This document shows, piece by piece, positions 1-5,824 of a DNA stretch of 23,914 nt. The DNA is taken from IMG/VR virus record IMGVR_UViG_3300031659_000095, positions 1 to 23,914 of that record; one strand, written 5' to 3'. Source of the stretch: a virus. The notes beneath the pieces were generated by a model that was not told the origin of the DNA, searched no databases, and saw only the letters and a program-made list of their open reading frames with translations. The number at the start of each line of letters is the position of its first letter. The first letter of the stretch is position 1. The position numbers and the translations under genes were made by a program.

Positions 1-1
1 C

Positions 2-136
2 AACGTGGTCGGTACATTGACGCGCAAGGGTAGCAACAAAAAGGAACGTGCAAGCGACAATCTACGGTCTGATTCGTTCTTTGTGACTAGTGCTAATGTG
101 CTAGAATTCAATGATATAATAGCAGTGGGGGGATAA
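2..136 (+). CDS. C-terminal end of an unrecognised gene (partial)
   Basis: An open frame enters from the left edge and ends at the TAA at 134-136, leaving the last 44 residues of a protein whose start lies outside the window. The fragment is polar in its first half (several Lys, Arg, Ser, Asn) and ends in a more hydrophobic stretch. No motif is visible and I assign no function. The stop lies one base before the ATG at 138, the same tight packing as in the rest of this cluster, which supports it as a real gene end. The purine-rich GGGGGG just before the stop would serve as ribosome binding site for the next gene. Confidence 0.55.
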   Translation, partial: NVVGTLTRKGSNKKERASDNLRSDSFFVTSANVLEFNDIIAVGG

Positions 137-137
137 T

Positions 138-284
138 ATGAAAAACAAAATAGAAACGCTATACCTTGATTGGTTCAATAACTTTTTGACCGTTGAACGA
201 TTCGCGGAATACTACGGGATGCCAGTAGCTAAAGCTCATAGAGTTATACGTATTGGTCGATACTTAAATCACAGGAGAGAGTAA
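138..284 (+). CDS. Small early protein with a helix-turn-helix-like segment (copy 1)
   Basis: A 48-residue protein starting at ATG 138 behind a GGGGGG ribosome binding site. The half starting near residue 18 (LTVERFAEYYG, then VAKAHRVIRIGRYLNH) resembles the short helix-turn-helix-like modules seen in small phage proteins. This is recognised by eye from residue pattern, so a DNA-binding role is inference. Its last A of TAA is the first base of the next ATG (TAATG). The DNA from 203 to 275 is nearly identical to 788-860, so the protein shares its C-terminal part with the 38-residue product of the gene at 753. Early expression is inferred from position. Confidence 0.6.
   Translation: MKNKIETLYLDWFNNFLTVERFAEYYGMPVAKAHRVIRIGRYLNHRRE
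203..275 (+). repeat. 73-bp direct repeat, copy 1
   Basis: This segment matches 788-860 with only two differences. Both are C to T changes at third codon positions (tac/tat, cac/cat) and leave the encoded protein unchanged. It encodes the C-terminal half of the 48-residue protein at 138-284. The second copy lies 585 bp downstream behind a different N-terminal coding segment. Confidence 0.95.
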
Positions 285-454
285 TGAAAGATAAAGAGTT
301 AACCGAATTAGATATGAAGCTGAATGAATTAGCACTGTTTGCAGAAGATAATGCAGAGCTAGGGCGCATTATGCGAGAGCAGGTGTTAGGATACATTACG
401 CGCATTGCTACAGACGATGCAGAAAATGAATATGACGAAGGGGGTAGAGTATGA
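284..454 (+). CDS. Unrecognised acidic small early protein
   Basis: A 56-residue protein beginning at ATG 284, which overlaps the preceding stop as TAATG. GGAGAG 5-10 bases upstream is a good ribosome binding site. The product is acidic and looks largely helical (repeated Glu/Asp with Leu, Met and Ile at helix-like spacing), without cysteines or a hydrophobic segment. It ends at TGA 452-454, inside the ATGA that starts the next gene at 451. I recognise no family. Small acidic helical proteins in phage early clusters are often host-directed, but nothing in the sequence shows that here. Confidence 0.6.
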   Translation: MKDKELTELDMKLNELALFAEDNAELGRIMREQVLGYITRIATDDAENEYDEGGRV

Positions 455-756
455 GAATCTTAACAGACAGTGAGATATTGGAGTTTGTAAAAAATAACAT
501 CGGGCTTACGTATGATGAAGATTGTTCGGGGGTTGTTATAGGTGGAATTCGCGGTAGTGTTAAAGGTAATATCCGCGGTAATGTTTACGGTGATGTTCAA
601 GGTAGTGTTATCGGTGATGTTCAAGGTAGTGTTATCGGTGATGTTCAAGGTAGTGTTGTCGGTGATGTTTACGGTAATATTCGCGGTAATATTCGCGGTA
701 GTGTTAAAGGTGATGTTGGCGGTAATGTTGAAGGTGATATAAGGGGCAGAGCATGA
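451..756 (+). CDS. Tetrapeptide-repeat protein, probable beta-solenoid
   Basis: A 101-residue protein read from ATG 451, overlapping the previous stop (ATGA), with GGGGG upstream. Residues 1-26 are an ordinary mixed head (MRILTDSEILEFV and onward). From about residue 27 to the end the chain is a strict four-residue repeat, Gly-[Asp/Asn/Ser]-[Val/Ile]-x, run about 18 times. Regular Val/Ile every fourth residue with Gly and small polar residues between suggests a narrow beta-helix or solenoid, by analogy with pentapeptide-repeat and bactofilin folds; this is inference. The DNA is a 12/24-bp tandem repeat, so copy number may vary. Pentapeptide-repeat proteins can mimic DNA, but this repeat is four residues long and not notably acidic, so function is unknown. 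Confidence 0.7.
   Translation: MRILTDSEILEFVKNNIGLTYDEDCSGVVIGGIRGSVKGNIRGNVYGDVQGSVIGDVQGSVIGDVQGSVVGDVYGNIRGNIRGSVKGDVGGNVEGDIRGRA
541..741 (+). repeat. 12/24-bp tandem repeat encoding the tetrapeptide array
   Basis: Units of the form ggtrrtrttnnn recur every 12 bp throughout. The core is three consecutive 24-bp units at 589-612, 613-636 and 637-660; the first two are identical and the third differs by one base (atc/gtc). The unit length is a multiple of three, so gain or loss of units keeps the gene in frame. It also explains why two other frames stay open across this stretch. Confidence 0.9.
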
Positions 757-869
757 GTATTGACGATTATATGCGCGGTGAGAACGACGCGGAATACTAC
801 GGGATGCCAGTAGCTAAAGCTCATAGAGTTATACGTATTGGTCGATATTTAAATCATAGGCGGGGTTGA
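753..869 (+). CDS. Small early protein sharing its C-terminus with the gene at 138 (copy 2)
   Basis: A 38-residue protein from ATG 753, overlapping the stop of the repeat protein (ATGA), with AGGGG about 8 bases upstream. The N-terminal dozen residues (MSIDDYMRGEND) are unrelated to the gene at 138, whereas the next 25 residues are identical to its C-terminal part. The helix-turn-helix-like segment is therefore retained, but the residues that would form its first helix (LTVERF) are replaced. This could be a working paralogue with a new head or a remnant of a local duplication. The intact frame, start overlap and synonymous-only differences favour an expressed gene. Confidence 0.5.
   Translation: MSIDDYMRGENDAEYYGMPVAKAHRVIRIGRYLNHRRG
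788..860 (+). repeat. 73-bp direct repeat, copy 2
   Basis: Second copy of the segment at 203-275, in the same orientation, 71 of 73 bases identical, and in frame as the C-terminal coding part of the gene at 753-869. The left border is sharp, because no similarity is visible upstream of the cgcggaat at its start. Confidence 0.95.
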
Positions 870-872
870 ATC

Positions 873-974
873 ATGGCAGTAATGAGTGTACTATTAATAG
901 CCTCAGGACTCTATGCAGTATGGGAGTCAGAGAAAATTATCCAAGAAAAACACGACAAAAGGAATAAAAAATGA
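873..974 (+). CDS. Very small single-span membrane protein
   Basis: A 33-residue reading frame from ATG 873 with GGGG 8 bases upstream. Residues 2-17 (AVMSVLLIASGLYAVW) form one short hydrophobic span, followed by a strongly charged tail rich in Lys, Glu, Asp and Arg. This would give a tiny inner-membrane protein with a cytoplasmic tail. The stop overlaps the next ATG (ATGA at 971-974), which supports translation. I know no family; role unknown. An antiholin-type or host-membrane-directed function is possible but has no direct evidence. Confidence 0.5.
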   Translation: MAVMSVLLIASGLYAVWESEKIIQEKHDKRNKK

Positions 975-1135
975 ATAAAGCAAAGATATTGATGGACAAG
1001 CGAGAAGCTCACAGAGAGGCACGTAAGACGTTTATAGTCGATGCGGTAGGTTGGGCACTCTTAAGCCTTGGAACGGCTGTAATAGCCCTTATATTGTACA
1101 CAATGGCAGTTGTAGTGCTTGGGGGTGACTTATGA
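971..1135 (+). CDS. Small single-span membrane protein
   Basis: A 54-residue protein starting at ATG 971 (ATGA overlap), preceded by AAGGAA. The first 20 residues are strongly basic and polar (MNKAKILMDKREAHREARKT), and residues 21-51 are almost entirely hydrophobic with scattered Gly and Ala. It therefore looks like a membrane protein with its positive N-terminus in the cytoplasm and one long or two short spans. It follows directly on another tiny membrane protein gene, suggesting a paired role. No family is recognised. The ends overlap both neighbours, supporting the call. Confidence 0.55.
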   Translation: MNKAKILMDKREAHREARKTFIVDAVGWALLSLGTAVIALILYTMAVVVLGGDL

Positions 1136-1302
1136 GTGGTTGGAATGATGATGCACGGGACTGGCTCCACGGTGACGACCTACACGACACCCAAGAGTTG
1201 CCCGATGCATACGAGTATGAACCTATGCAGAAATGGGAGATAGACGCGGCTATAGCGTCCCTCAAAGCTAAAGCAATGTTAACGGAGGCGAACAATGTTT
1301 AA
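1132..1302 (+). CDS. Unrecognised acidic, Trp-containing small protein
   Basis: A 56-residue protein from ATG 1132 (ATGA overlap with the preceding stop), behind a GGGGGTGA ribosome binding site. The first half is very acidic with several Trp and His residues (GWNDDARDWLHGDDLHD), and the second half (residues 33-54) looks helical with alternating Ala, Lys and Leu. No cysteines or membrane segment. The stop at 1300-1302 lies inside the next gene, which starts at 1295. I cannot assign a family. Confidence 0.55.
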   Translation: MSGWNDDARDWLHGDDLHDTQELPDAYEYEPMQKWEIDAAIASLKAKAMLTEANNV

Positions 1303-1516
1303 TTGTAAAATAGGTAAGAATACCCTTAATATTGAACTTAGATCAGGCACGGGCATAGATATAGAATTCGCTGATAGTCGGCCTGTATGGGTCTACAATA
1401 CAAACAGCGGGGAAATATCTGCTTTACCCTTCAAAGGTACTGTGATATTGTTACCATTACTGACCATTACTTTTGGTTATGTCTACACCACTGAGGAACT
1501 AGATTATTATGAGTAA
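1295..1516 (+). CDS. Unrecognised 73-residue early protein
   Basis: Starts at ATG 1295 with a strong GGAGG 7 bases upstream (gGAGGcgaacaATG) and overlaps the previous gene by 8 bp. The residue pattern is alternating polar and hydrophobic (NCKIGKNTLNIELRSG, then VWVYN), suggesting a small beta-rich fold. A hydrophobic stretch around residues 47-62 (KGTVILLPLLTITFGYVY) could be a membrane span or a buried strand pair. The end overlaps the next start by 8 bp. No family is recognised. Confidence 0.6.
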   Translation: MFNCKIGKNTLNIELRSGTGIDIEFADSRPVWVYNTNSGEISALPFKGTVILLPLLTITFGYVYTTEELDYYE

Positions 1517-1727
1517 AATAAAGGAAGAGTTAATAGGCTATGAATACGAGCCTAGCGAGTGGATAGAGCCAGAGGCACAGAACATGGTCAATGAGCTTAT
1601 AGAGTATCAAGTATACTGTATGCCCCTCTCTGAGCTAATGGCGAGAGTAACTAAGCAAATGACGGATGAGTATTATAATAATTCATATGAGAATATGACA
1701 AAGAGATATAACGAGGTGTTCAAATGA
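1509..1727 (+). CDS. Unrecognised acidic helical early protein
   Basis: A 72-residue protein from ATG 1509, with GAGG about 13 bases upstream. It is rich in Glu, Tyr and Asn and looks mainly helical; an acidic first third (KEELIGYEYEPSEWIEPEAQ) is followed by a more neutral helical part. One Cys is present and no membrane segment. It overlaps both neighbours (stop at 1725-1727 inside the ATG at 1724). The YEYEPSEW stretch faintly resembles the YEYEPMQKW stretch of the gene at 1132, which may hint at distant relationship but is too short to rely on. Confidence 0.6.
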   Translation: MSKIKEELIGYEYEPSEWIEPEAQNMVNELIEYQVYCMPLSELMARVTKQMTDEYYNNSYENMTKRYNEVFK

Positions 1728-1924
1728 GTAGATGCAAAGCGTGCGATGTGATTATGAATGAATACGAGCTAAAGCGTATTGACAGAGTTACGGGGGATTA
1801 TTCAGAGTTATGCTCTAACTGCCTTAGTGCGTCCACGGAGGCATTAAGAGAAGACAGCCCTATGCATACGATTCTTGAAAAGCTAGACAACCCATTAGAA
1901 CTATTAGCAGACTTGGAGGGTTAG
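1724..1924 (+). CDS. Small zinc-ribbon-like protein
   Basis: A 66-residue protein from ATG 1724 with GAGG 8 bases upstream. It opens with Cys4-x2-Cys7 (CKAC) and has a second pair Cys30-x2-Cys33 (CSNC). This CxxC...CxxC spacing is that of a small zinc-binding ribbon. The stretch between (DVIMNEYELKRIDRVTGDYSEL) would form the loop, and the C-terminal half is an acidic helix. Metal binding follows from the four cysteines; DNA, RNA or protein binding is not determined. It is the last gene of the cluster, directly before the intergenic hairpin. Confidence 0.65.
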   Translation: MSRCKACDVIMNEYELKRIDRVTGDYSELCSNCLSASTEALREDSPMHTILEKLDNPLELLADLEG

Positions 1925-1935
1925 GTATTTATTAT

Positions 1936-1984
1936 ATGAATAACGGGCATAACTTTAAATGATTGAGGTTATGCCCTAATTCAT
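1936..1984 (+). terminator. Long hairpin downstream of the early cluster
   Basis: GGGCATAAC at 1945-1953 pairs perfectly with GTTATGCCC at 1968-1976 around a 14-base loop. The stem can extend outward through ATGAAT (1936-1941) with ATTCAT (1979-1984) across a small internal loop. It lies 20 bp after the last early stop. No clear run of T follows, so it is not a textbook intrinsic terminator. It may act as a weak terminator or attenuator, protect an RNA end, or be a protein site. Confidence 0.5.
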
Positions 1985-1992
1985 GTTATACT
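1963..1992 (+). promoter_or_regulatory. Candidate extended -10 promoter for the replication operon
   Basis: TTGAGG at 1963-1968 is followed after 18 bases by TATACT at 1987-1992, with TG at 1984-1985 giving an extended -10 (TGtTATACT). A second TATACT overlaps at 1992-1997. The site lies in the only sizeable plus-strand gap, about 100 bp upstream of the SSB gene. Its -35 falls within the hairpin above. The match is by eye and not proven. Confidence 0.45.
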
Positions 1993-2050
1993 ATACTTAT
2001 GTATTAAAGGGAAAATATTTAATATATAATTATAGTATTAACCAAACGAT
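1981..2050. other. AT-rich intergenic segment, possible origin or control region
   Basis: By hand count only 13 of these 70 bases are G or C (about 81% AT), well above the surroundings. It sits between the early cluster and the SSB gene. A short palindrome, GATCC (2048-2052) and GGATC (2061-2065), follows. AT-rich stretches next to replication genes can be melting regions of origins. No iterons are visible, so this is a suggestion only. Confidence 0.25.
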
Positions 2051-2090
2051 CCTAAGGTATGGATCATAACCACAAGAGAAGGAAGTAATT

Positions 2091-2456
2091 ATGTCAGTAT
2101 TAGAAGGTTTATTAGCGTTTGAGAATCTTGATGAGCATGAAATGTATCAGGGCCAATCAACTGGTAAGTTCTCTATTGTATTGTCTTTAGATGATACCAC
2201 CGCGGATGATCTATCCTCTAAGGGTGTCAAGATGCGAGAGTATGAAGGTGTCAAACAGCGCAAGTTTAGCACTAAGTATGATGTGCCTGTCTTGGACGCT
2301 GAGGGGTCGCCCTTTAAGGGTCGAATAGGTCGAGGGTCTAAGGTACGAGTCTTGTATGCTGAGGGTCAAGAGCATCCTGTACACGGTGTATCAACCTATC
2401 TGAACAAGATCAAGGTCTTAGAGGTAGCGGAAGATACTGGTGGAGGGGAGTTTTAG
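2091..2456 (+). CDS. Phage single-stranded DNA-binding protein (T7 gp2.5-type)
   Basis: A 121-residue protein starting at ATG 2091 behind AGAAGGAAG. It would coat single-stranded DNA at the fork and help recruit the polymerase and primase-helicase. Evidence is a predicted beta-rich OB-like body with basic residues between residues 50 and 85 (KQRKFSTKYDVP, FKGRIGRGSKVRVLY) and a short C-terminal tail ending EDTGGGEF. An acidic tail with a terminal Phe is the mark of T7 gp2.5. The length is about half that of gp2.5 (232 residues), so it is a compact version. Position, just ahead of the primase-helicase and polymerase, agrees. Sequence similarity to gp2.5 itself is not obvious, so the call rests on tail, size and context. 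Confidence 0.65.
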   Translation: MSVLEGLLAFENLDEHEMYQGQSTGKFSIVLSLDDTTADDLSSKGVKMREYEGVKQRKFSTKYDVPVLDAEGSPFKGRIGRGSKVRVLYAEGQEHPVHGVSTYLNKIKVLEVAEDTGGGEF

Positions 2457-2458
2457 AA

Positions 2459-4075
2459 GTGTCATCCACTTTTGTTAAACATGAGCCATGCCCTGCGTGT
2501 GGCTCACAGGACAACCTAGCAAGGTACTCCGATGGTCACGCCGTTTGTTTTACAGGCGGTTGTGACCACTACGAGAGAGGCACGGGTCAGGTTATAAATG
2601 TAACACCAAGTAGAGCGAGGCGATTAGAGATGACAGGAGTAGTAGCGGCAATCCCTGACAGGCGAATCAGTCAAGCCATAGCACAAAAGTATGGCGTAAC
2701 GGTTGAGTACAGCGCACAGGGGCAAATTGTCAAGCACCACTATCCATACCATGACAAGGACTCAGGTACGCCCATAGGCACTAAGGTTCGAATTGTGGAC
2801 AACAAGGGTTTTTATGCAACAGGGGAGTTTGGCAATGTTGGGTTGTTCGGTCAACAGGCTTTCAAGGGTGGCGGTAAGTACGTTACGATCACAGAGGGCG
2901 AGGCAGACGCACTTGCAGTTCACGAAATGTTCGACGGTAAGTGGCCCGTTGTCTCCATTAGAAGTGGCGCAAGCGGAGCATCAAAGGACATTAAAGAAAA
3001 CCTTGAATGGTTAGAGTCCTTTGATAATGTTGTAATCTGCTTTGACAATGACAAGGCAGGACAGGAGGCGGCCAAGTCAGTCCTTGATTTATTCACCCCC
3101 AACAAGGCTAAGAATGTCACCTTGCCCATGAAGGACGCAGGGGATATGCTCAAGGCTAACAAGGTGCAGGGCTTTGTCAAAGAGTGGTGGAACGCTAAGA
3201 CGTACCAACCCGATGGCATTGTGTCAGGCAGTGATACTTGGGACATGATAATGGAACAGGCTGATGTTAAGTCCATCCTGTACCCTTGGGGCTGTCTCAA
3301 TGAGATGACCCACGGCTTCCGTAGGAAAGAGCTTGTCACCATTACGTCAGGCTCTGGCATGGGTAAATCTCAGATAGTCAGGGAGCTAGAGCATTACCTG
3401 CTAGGTGCTACTGAGGACAACATTGGCATCCTAGCCTTGGAGGAGGACATCCCCAAGACAGCGTTGGGTATCATGTCCATTGAGGCTAACAAGCAGTTAC
3501 ACCTAGACAAGACTGTCAGCAAGGAAGAGAAGAAGGGCTATTGGGACAGGACGTTAGGTTCAGGCCGTATCTTCTTGTTTGATCACTGGGGTTCCACAAG
3601 CGAGGACAACCTGTTAGGCCGCATACGTTACATGGCTAAGGGCTTGGACTGCAAGTGGATTATCCTAGATCACCTCAGCATTGTGGTTAGCGATCAGGAC
3701 AATGGGGACGAGCGTAAGGCTATCGACAGCATTATGACTAACCTTAGAAAGCTAGTACAAGAGACAGGTGTAGGGCTATTCCTAGTATCACACCTGCGTA
3801 GACCTAGCGGCTCAAAGGCACACGAAGATGGCGGTAAGATCAGCTTGGGAGAACTCAGAGGATCAGCGGCAATCGCGCAACTTAGCGACATTGTTATTGG
3901 ACTTGAACGAGATCAGCAACACAAAGACCCTGAGACACGGAACACAACAACTGTTCGTGTACTCAAGAATCGGTTTGTTGGACTCACTGGCCCTGCTTGC
4001 TACCTTTATTATGACAAGGACTCAGGACGTATGGTGGAAACAAGCTGTCCAATGGGTGAGGAGTCGGACTTTTGA
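2459..4075 (+). CDS. Bifunctional DNA primase-helicase (T7 gp4-like)
   Basis: A 538-residue protein from GTG 2459, close to the 566 of T7 gp4, with GGAGGGGAG upstream. Domains in order: a zinc ribbon with Cys11, Cys14, Cys30 and Cys35; a TOPRIM primase domain with Glu146 (TEGEADA) and Asp196/Asp198 (CFDNDKAG); then a DnaB/RecA-type helicase domain with Walker A SGSGMGKS (Lys303) and Walker B WIILDHL (Asp404), followed by LFLVSHLRRP and a GELRGSAAIAQLSD segment typical of this helicase family. It would unwind DNA 5' to 3' as a hexamer and make RNA primers for the polymerase encoded next. The acidic C-terminus (GEESDF) ends in Phe, as in T7 gp4, where the tail contacts the polymerase. Stop and next start overlap (TGATG). 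Confidence 0.95.
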   Translation: MSSTFVKHEPCPACGSQDNLARYSDGHAVCFTGGCDHYERGTGQVINVTPSRARRLEMTGVVAAIPDRRISQAIAQKYGVTVEYSAQGQIVKHHYPYHDKDSGTPIGTKVRIVDNKGFYATGEFGNVGLFGQQAFKGGGKYVTITEGEADALAVHEMFDGKWPVVSIRSGASGASKDIKENLEWLESFDNVVICFDNDKAGQEAAKSVLDLFTPNKAKNVTLPMKDAGDMLKANKVQGFVKEWWNAKTYQPDGIVSGSDTWDMIMEQADVKSILYPWGCLNEMTHGFRRKELVTITSGSGMGKSQIVRELEHYLLGATEDNIGILALEEDIPKTALGIMSIEANKQLHLDKTVSKEEKKGYWDRTLGSGRIFLFDHWGSTSEDNLLGRIRYMAKGLDCKWIILDHLSIVVSDQDNGDERKAIDSIMTNLRKLVQETGVGLFLVSHLRRPSGSKAHEDGGKISLGELRGSAAIAQLSDIVIGLERDQQHKDPETRNTTTVRVLKNRFVGLTGPACYLYYDKDSGRMVETSCPMGEESDF

Positions 4076-5805
4076 TGAAACAGTTTGTACTTGATATTGA
4101 AGCCAATGGCCTTGAACCCGATACGGTGTGGTGTATTGTTGTGCGACAGATAGGACACAGTGATTCCCTAACTTGGTCAGGAGACAGATTGCCAGAGTTT
4201 ATAACGTGGTTACAAAAGCAGGACGAGTGCGAGTTGATTGGGCATAACCTTATAGGGTACGACATCCCTGTATTGGAAAGACTATTAGATGTAGACTTTA
4301 GCAAGTGTAAAATAACTGACACACTGGTAATGTCTCGTTTAGCAAACCCCTCAAGAGAGGGCGGTCATTCCTTAGATAACTGGGGGACTATGCTTAATTG
4401 CCCCAAAGGAGATCACAATGTTTGGGATGTATTTTCGTTTGATATGTTGGAGTATTGCATACAGGATGTTAGGGTTAATACGTTGGTGTACGAGAGATTA
4501 CTTTTACAGCTTAAGGATTTTAAGCCTGAAAGCATTGACCTTGAGCATCAAGTACAGCATATTATTAGCAAGCAAATCAAAACAGGATGGCTCTTAGATC
4601 AAGAGAAGTCATATAATTTATTAGCTAGATTAAAGGAGAAGAAGAATGACCTTGAAGATGAAGTACATAAGGTTTTCAAACCGTTACCGACATTTATCAA
4701 AGAGATTGCTCCTAAGATTAAGAAGGATGGTACGCTCTCTGTTGTTGGACTCAAGTTCCTTGGTGAGCAATGGCAAACAGCAGTAGCACCTTTTAGCCGC
4801 ATAGACTTCCCTGTGTTCAATCTAGGGTCACGACAGCAGATAGGTAGACACCTACAGTATTACGGTTGGAAACCTAAGCAATTCACTGAGACAGGACAGG
4901 CCATCGTTGACGAGGCAGTGCTAAGTACAGTGAAGGGAATACCAGAAGCCTCGTTGATTGCTGAGTATCTTATGATACAGAAGCGTGTGGCACAGGTACA
5001 GAGTTGGTTGGAGGCTGTTAAGGACAACGGGCGGGTGCATGGGTATGTTAATTCCAACGGTGCTGTGACGGGCCGCATGACACATAGTAGTCCGAACATG
5101 GGTCAAATTCCTGCGGTGTACTCACCTTACGGCAGAGAGTGCAGGGACGTTTGGATTGTGCCAGAGGGTTACAAACTGGTAGGTATGGACGCAAGCGGCT
5201 TGGAATTGCGAATGTTAGCACACTACATGAATGACGAGGGATACACAAATGAAATTCTCACGGGAGATATTCACACGGCAAATCAGTTGGCTTCAGGCCT
5301 TGAAACTAGAGATCAGGCAAAGACTTTCATATACGCTTTCCTTTACGGGGCAGGAGATGCCAAGATCGGAAGTATCGTTGGAGGAACTAGACAGGATGGT
5401 AAGAGACTTAAGGACAAGTTCCTTAGAAATACGCCATCTCTTGGAAGATTACGAGAACGAGTTGGCATGGCGGCAGGAAGAGGTTATGTTTATGGCTTGG
5501 ATGGAAGAAGGGTCTATGTACGGTCAGAACACGCGGCACTGAATACCTTGTTGCAATCAGCAGGTGCTATCGTAATGAAAAAAGCGTTGTGCTTACTTAA
5601 CGAATATGCTATACTATGGGGTATAGACTATAACTTTATAGGAAACATACACGATGAAATCCAGACAGAGGTTAGAGAAGAGAAAGCAGATGTCTTTGGG
5701 AGACTTGCCACAAGCTGTATGCAAGCCGCAGGACTCCATTTCAAACTCAACTGCCCCCTTGCAGGAGACTTTAAAGTTGGAAATAGTTGGGCAGACACAC
5801 ACTAA
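4075..5805 (+). CDS. Family A DNA polymerase (T7 gp5-like)
   Basis: The replicative DNA polymerase, 576 residues from ATG 4075. A TTG one codon upstream is also open, but the ATG overlaps the previous stop (TGATG) and has GAGGAG 11 bases upstream. The N-terminal 3'-5' proofreading domain shows Asp7/Glu9 (LDIEANG), an Asp in the DTLVMSRL segment, and DVRVNTLVYERL. The polymerase domain has motif A at Asp372 (DASGLELR), motif B from Arg412 to Gly425 (RDQAKTFIYAFLYG) and motif C His526-Asp527-Glu528. Motif B nearly matches T7, and Tyr420 is at the place of T7 Tyr526 (Phe762 in E. coli Pol I). It is shorter than T7 gp5 (704), mainly between domains, so a thioredoxin-binding loop may be reduced or missing. 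Confidence 0.97.
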   Translation: MKQFVLDIEANGLEPDTVWCIVVRQIGHSDSLTWSGDRLPEFITWLQKQDECELIGHNLIGYDIPVLERLLDVDFSKCKITDTLVMSRLANPSREGGHSLDNWGTMLNCPKGDHNVWDVFSFDMLEYCIQDVRVNTLVYERLLLQLKDFKPESIDLEHQVQHIISKQIKTGWLLDQEKSYNLLARLKEKKNDLEDEVHKVFKPLPTFIKEIAPKIKKDGTLSVVGLKFLGEQWQTAVAPFSRIDFPVFNLGSRQQIGRHLQYYGWKPKQFTETGQAIVDEAVLSTVKGIPEASLIAEYLMIQKRVAQVQSWLEAVKDNGRVHGYVNSNGAVTGRMTHSSPNMGQIPAVYSPYGRECRDVWIVPEGYKLVGMDASGLELRMLAHYMNDEGYTNEILTGDIHTANQLASGLETRDQAKTFIYAFLYGAGDAKIGSIVGGTRQDGKRLKDKFLRNTPSLGRLRERVGMAAGRGYVYGLDGRRVYVRSEHAALNTLLQSAGAIVMKKALCLLNEYAILWGIDYNFIGNIHDEIQTEVREEKADVFGRLATSCMQAAGLHFKLNCPLAGDFKVGNSWADTH

Positions 5806-5824
5806 TCTTTTACCTGCTAATCCT

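Noticed and set aside
81-120. TTGTGA and TATAAT upstream of the gene at 138 as a promoter.
   Set aside because: The spacing between the two hexamers is 28 bases, too long for a sigma70 site, and the region is inside a coding frame.
460-742. Open frames on the minus strand (460-648) and in a second plus frame (542-742) across the tetrapeptide-repeat gene.
   Set aside because: The 12-bp repeat unit is a multiple of three, so every frame lacking a stop in one unit stays open. The products are monotonous hydrophobic repeats and the frames lack their own ribosome binding sites.
2920-3360. A 146-residue minus-strand frame within the primase-helicase gene.
   Set aside because: It lies fully inside a gene with clear motifs, on the opposite strand, and has no recognisable protein pattern.
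5605-5636. CTATAC and GTATAG inverted motif in the polymerase gene as an operator.
   Set aside because: It lies in conserved coding sequence ahead of motif C and the palindrome is short; coding constraint and AT content explain it.
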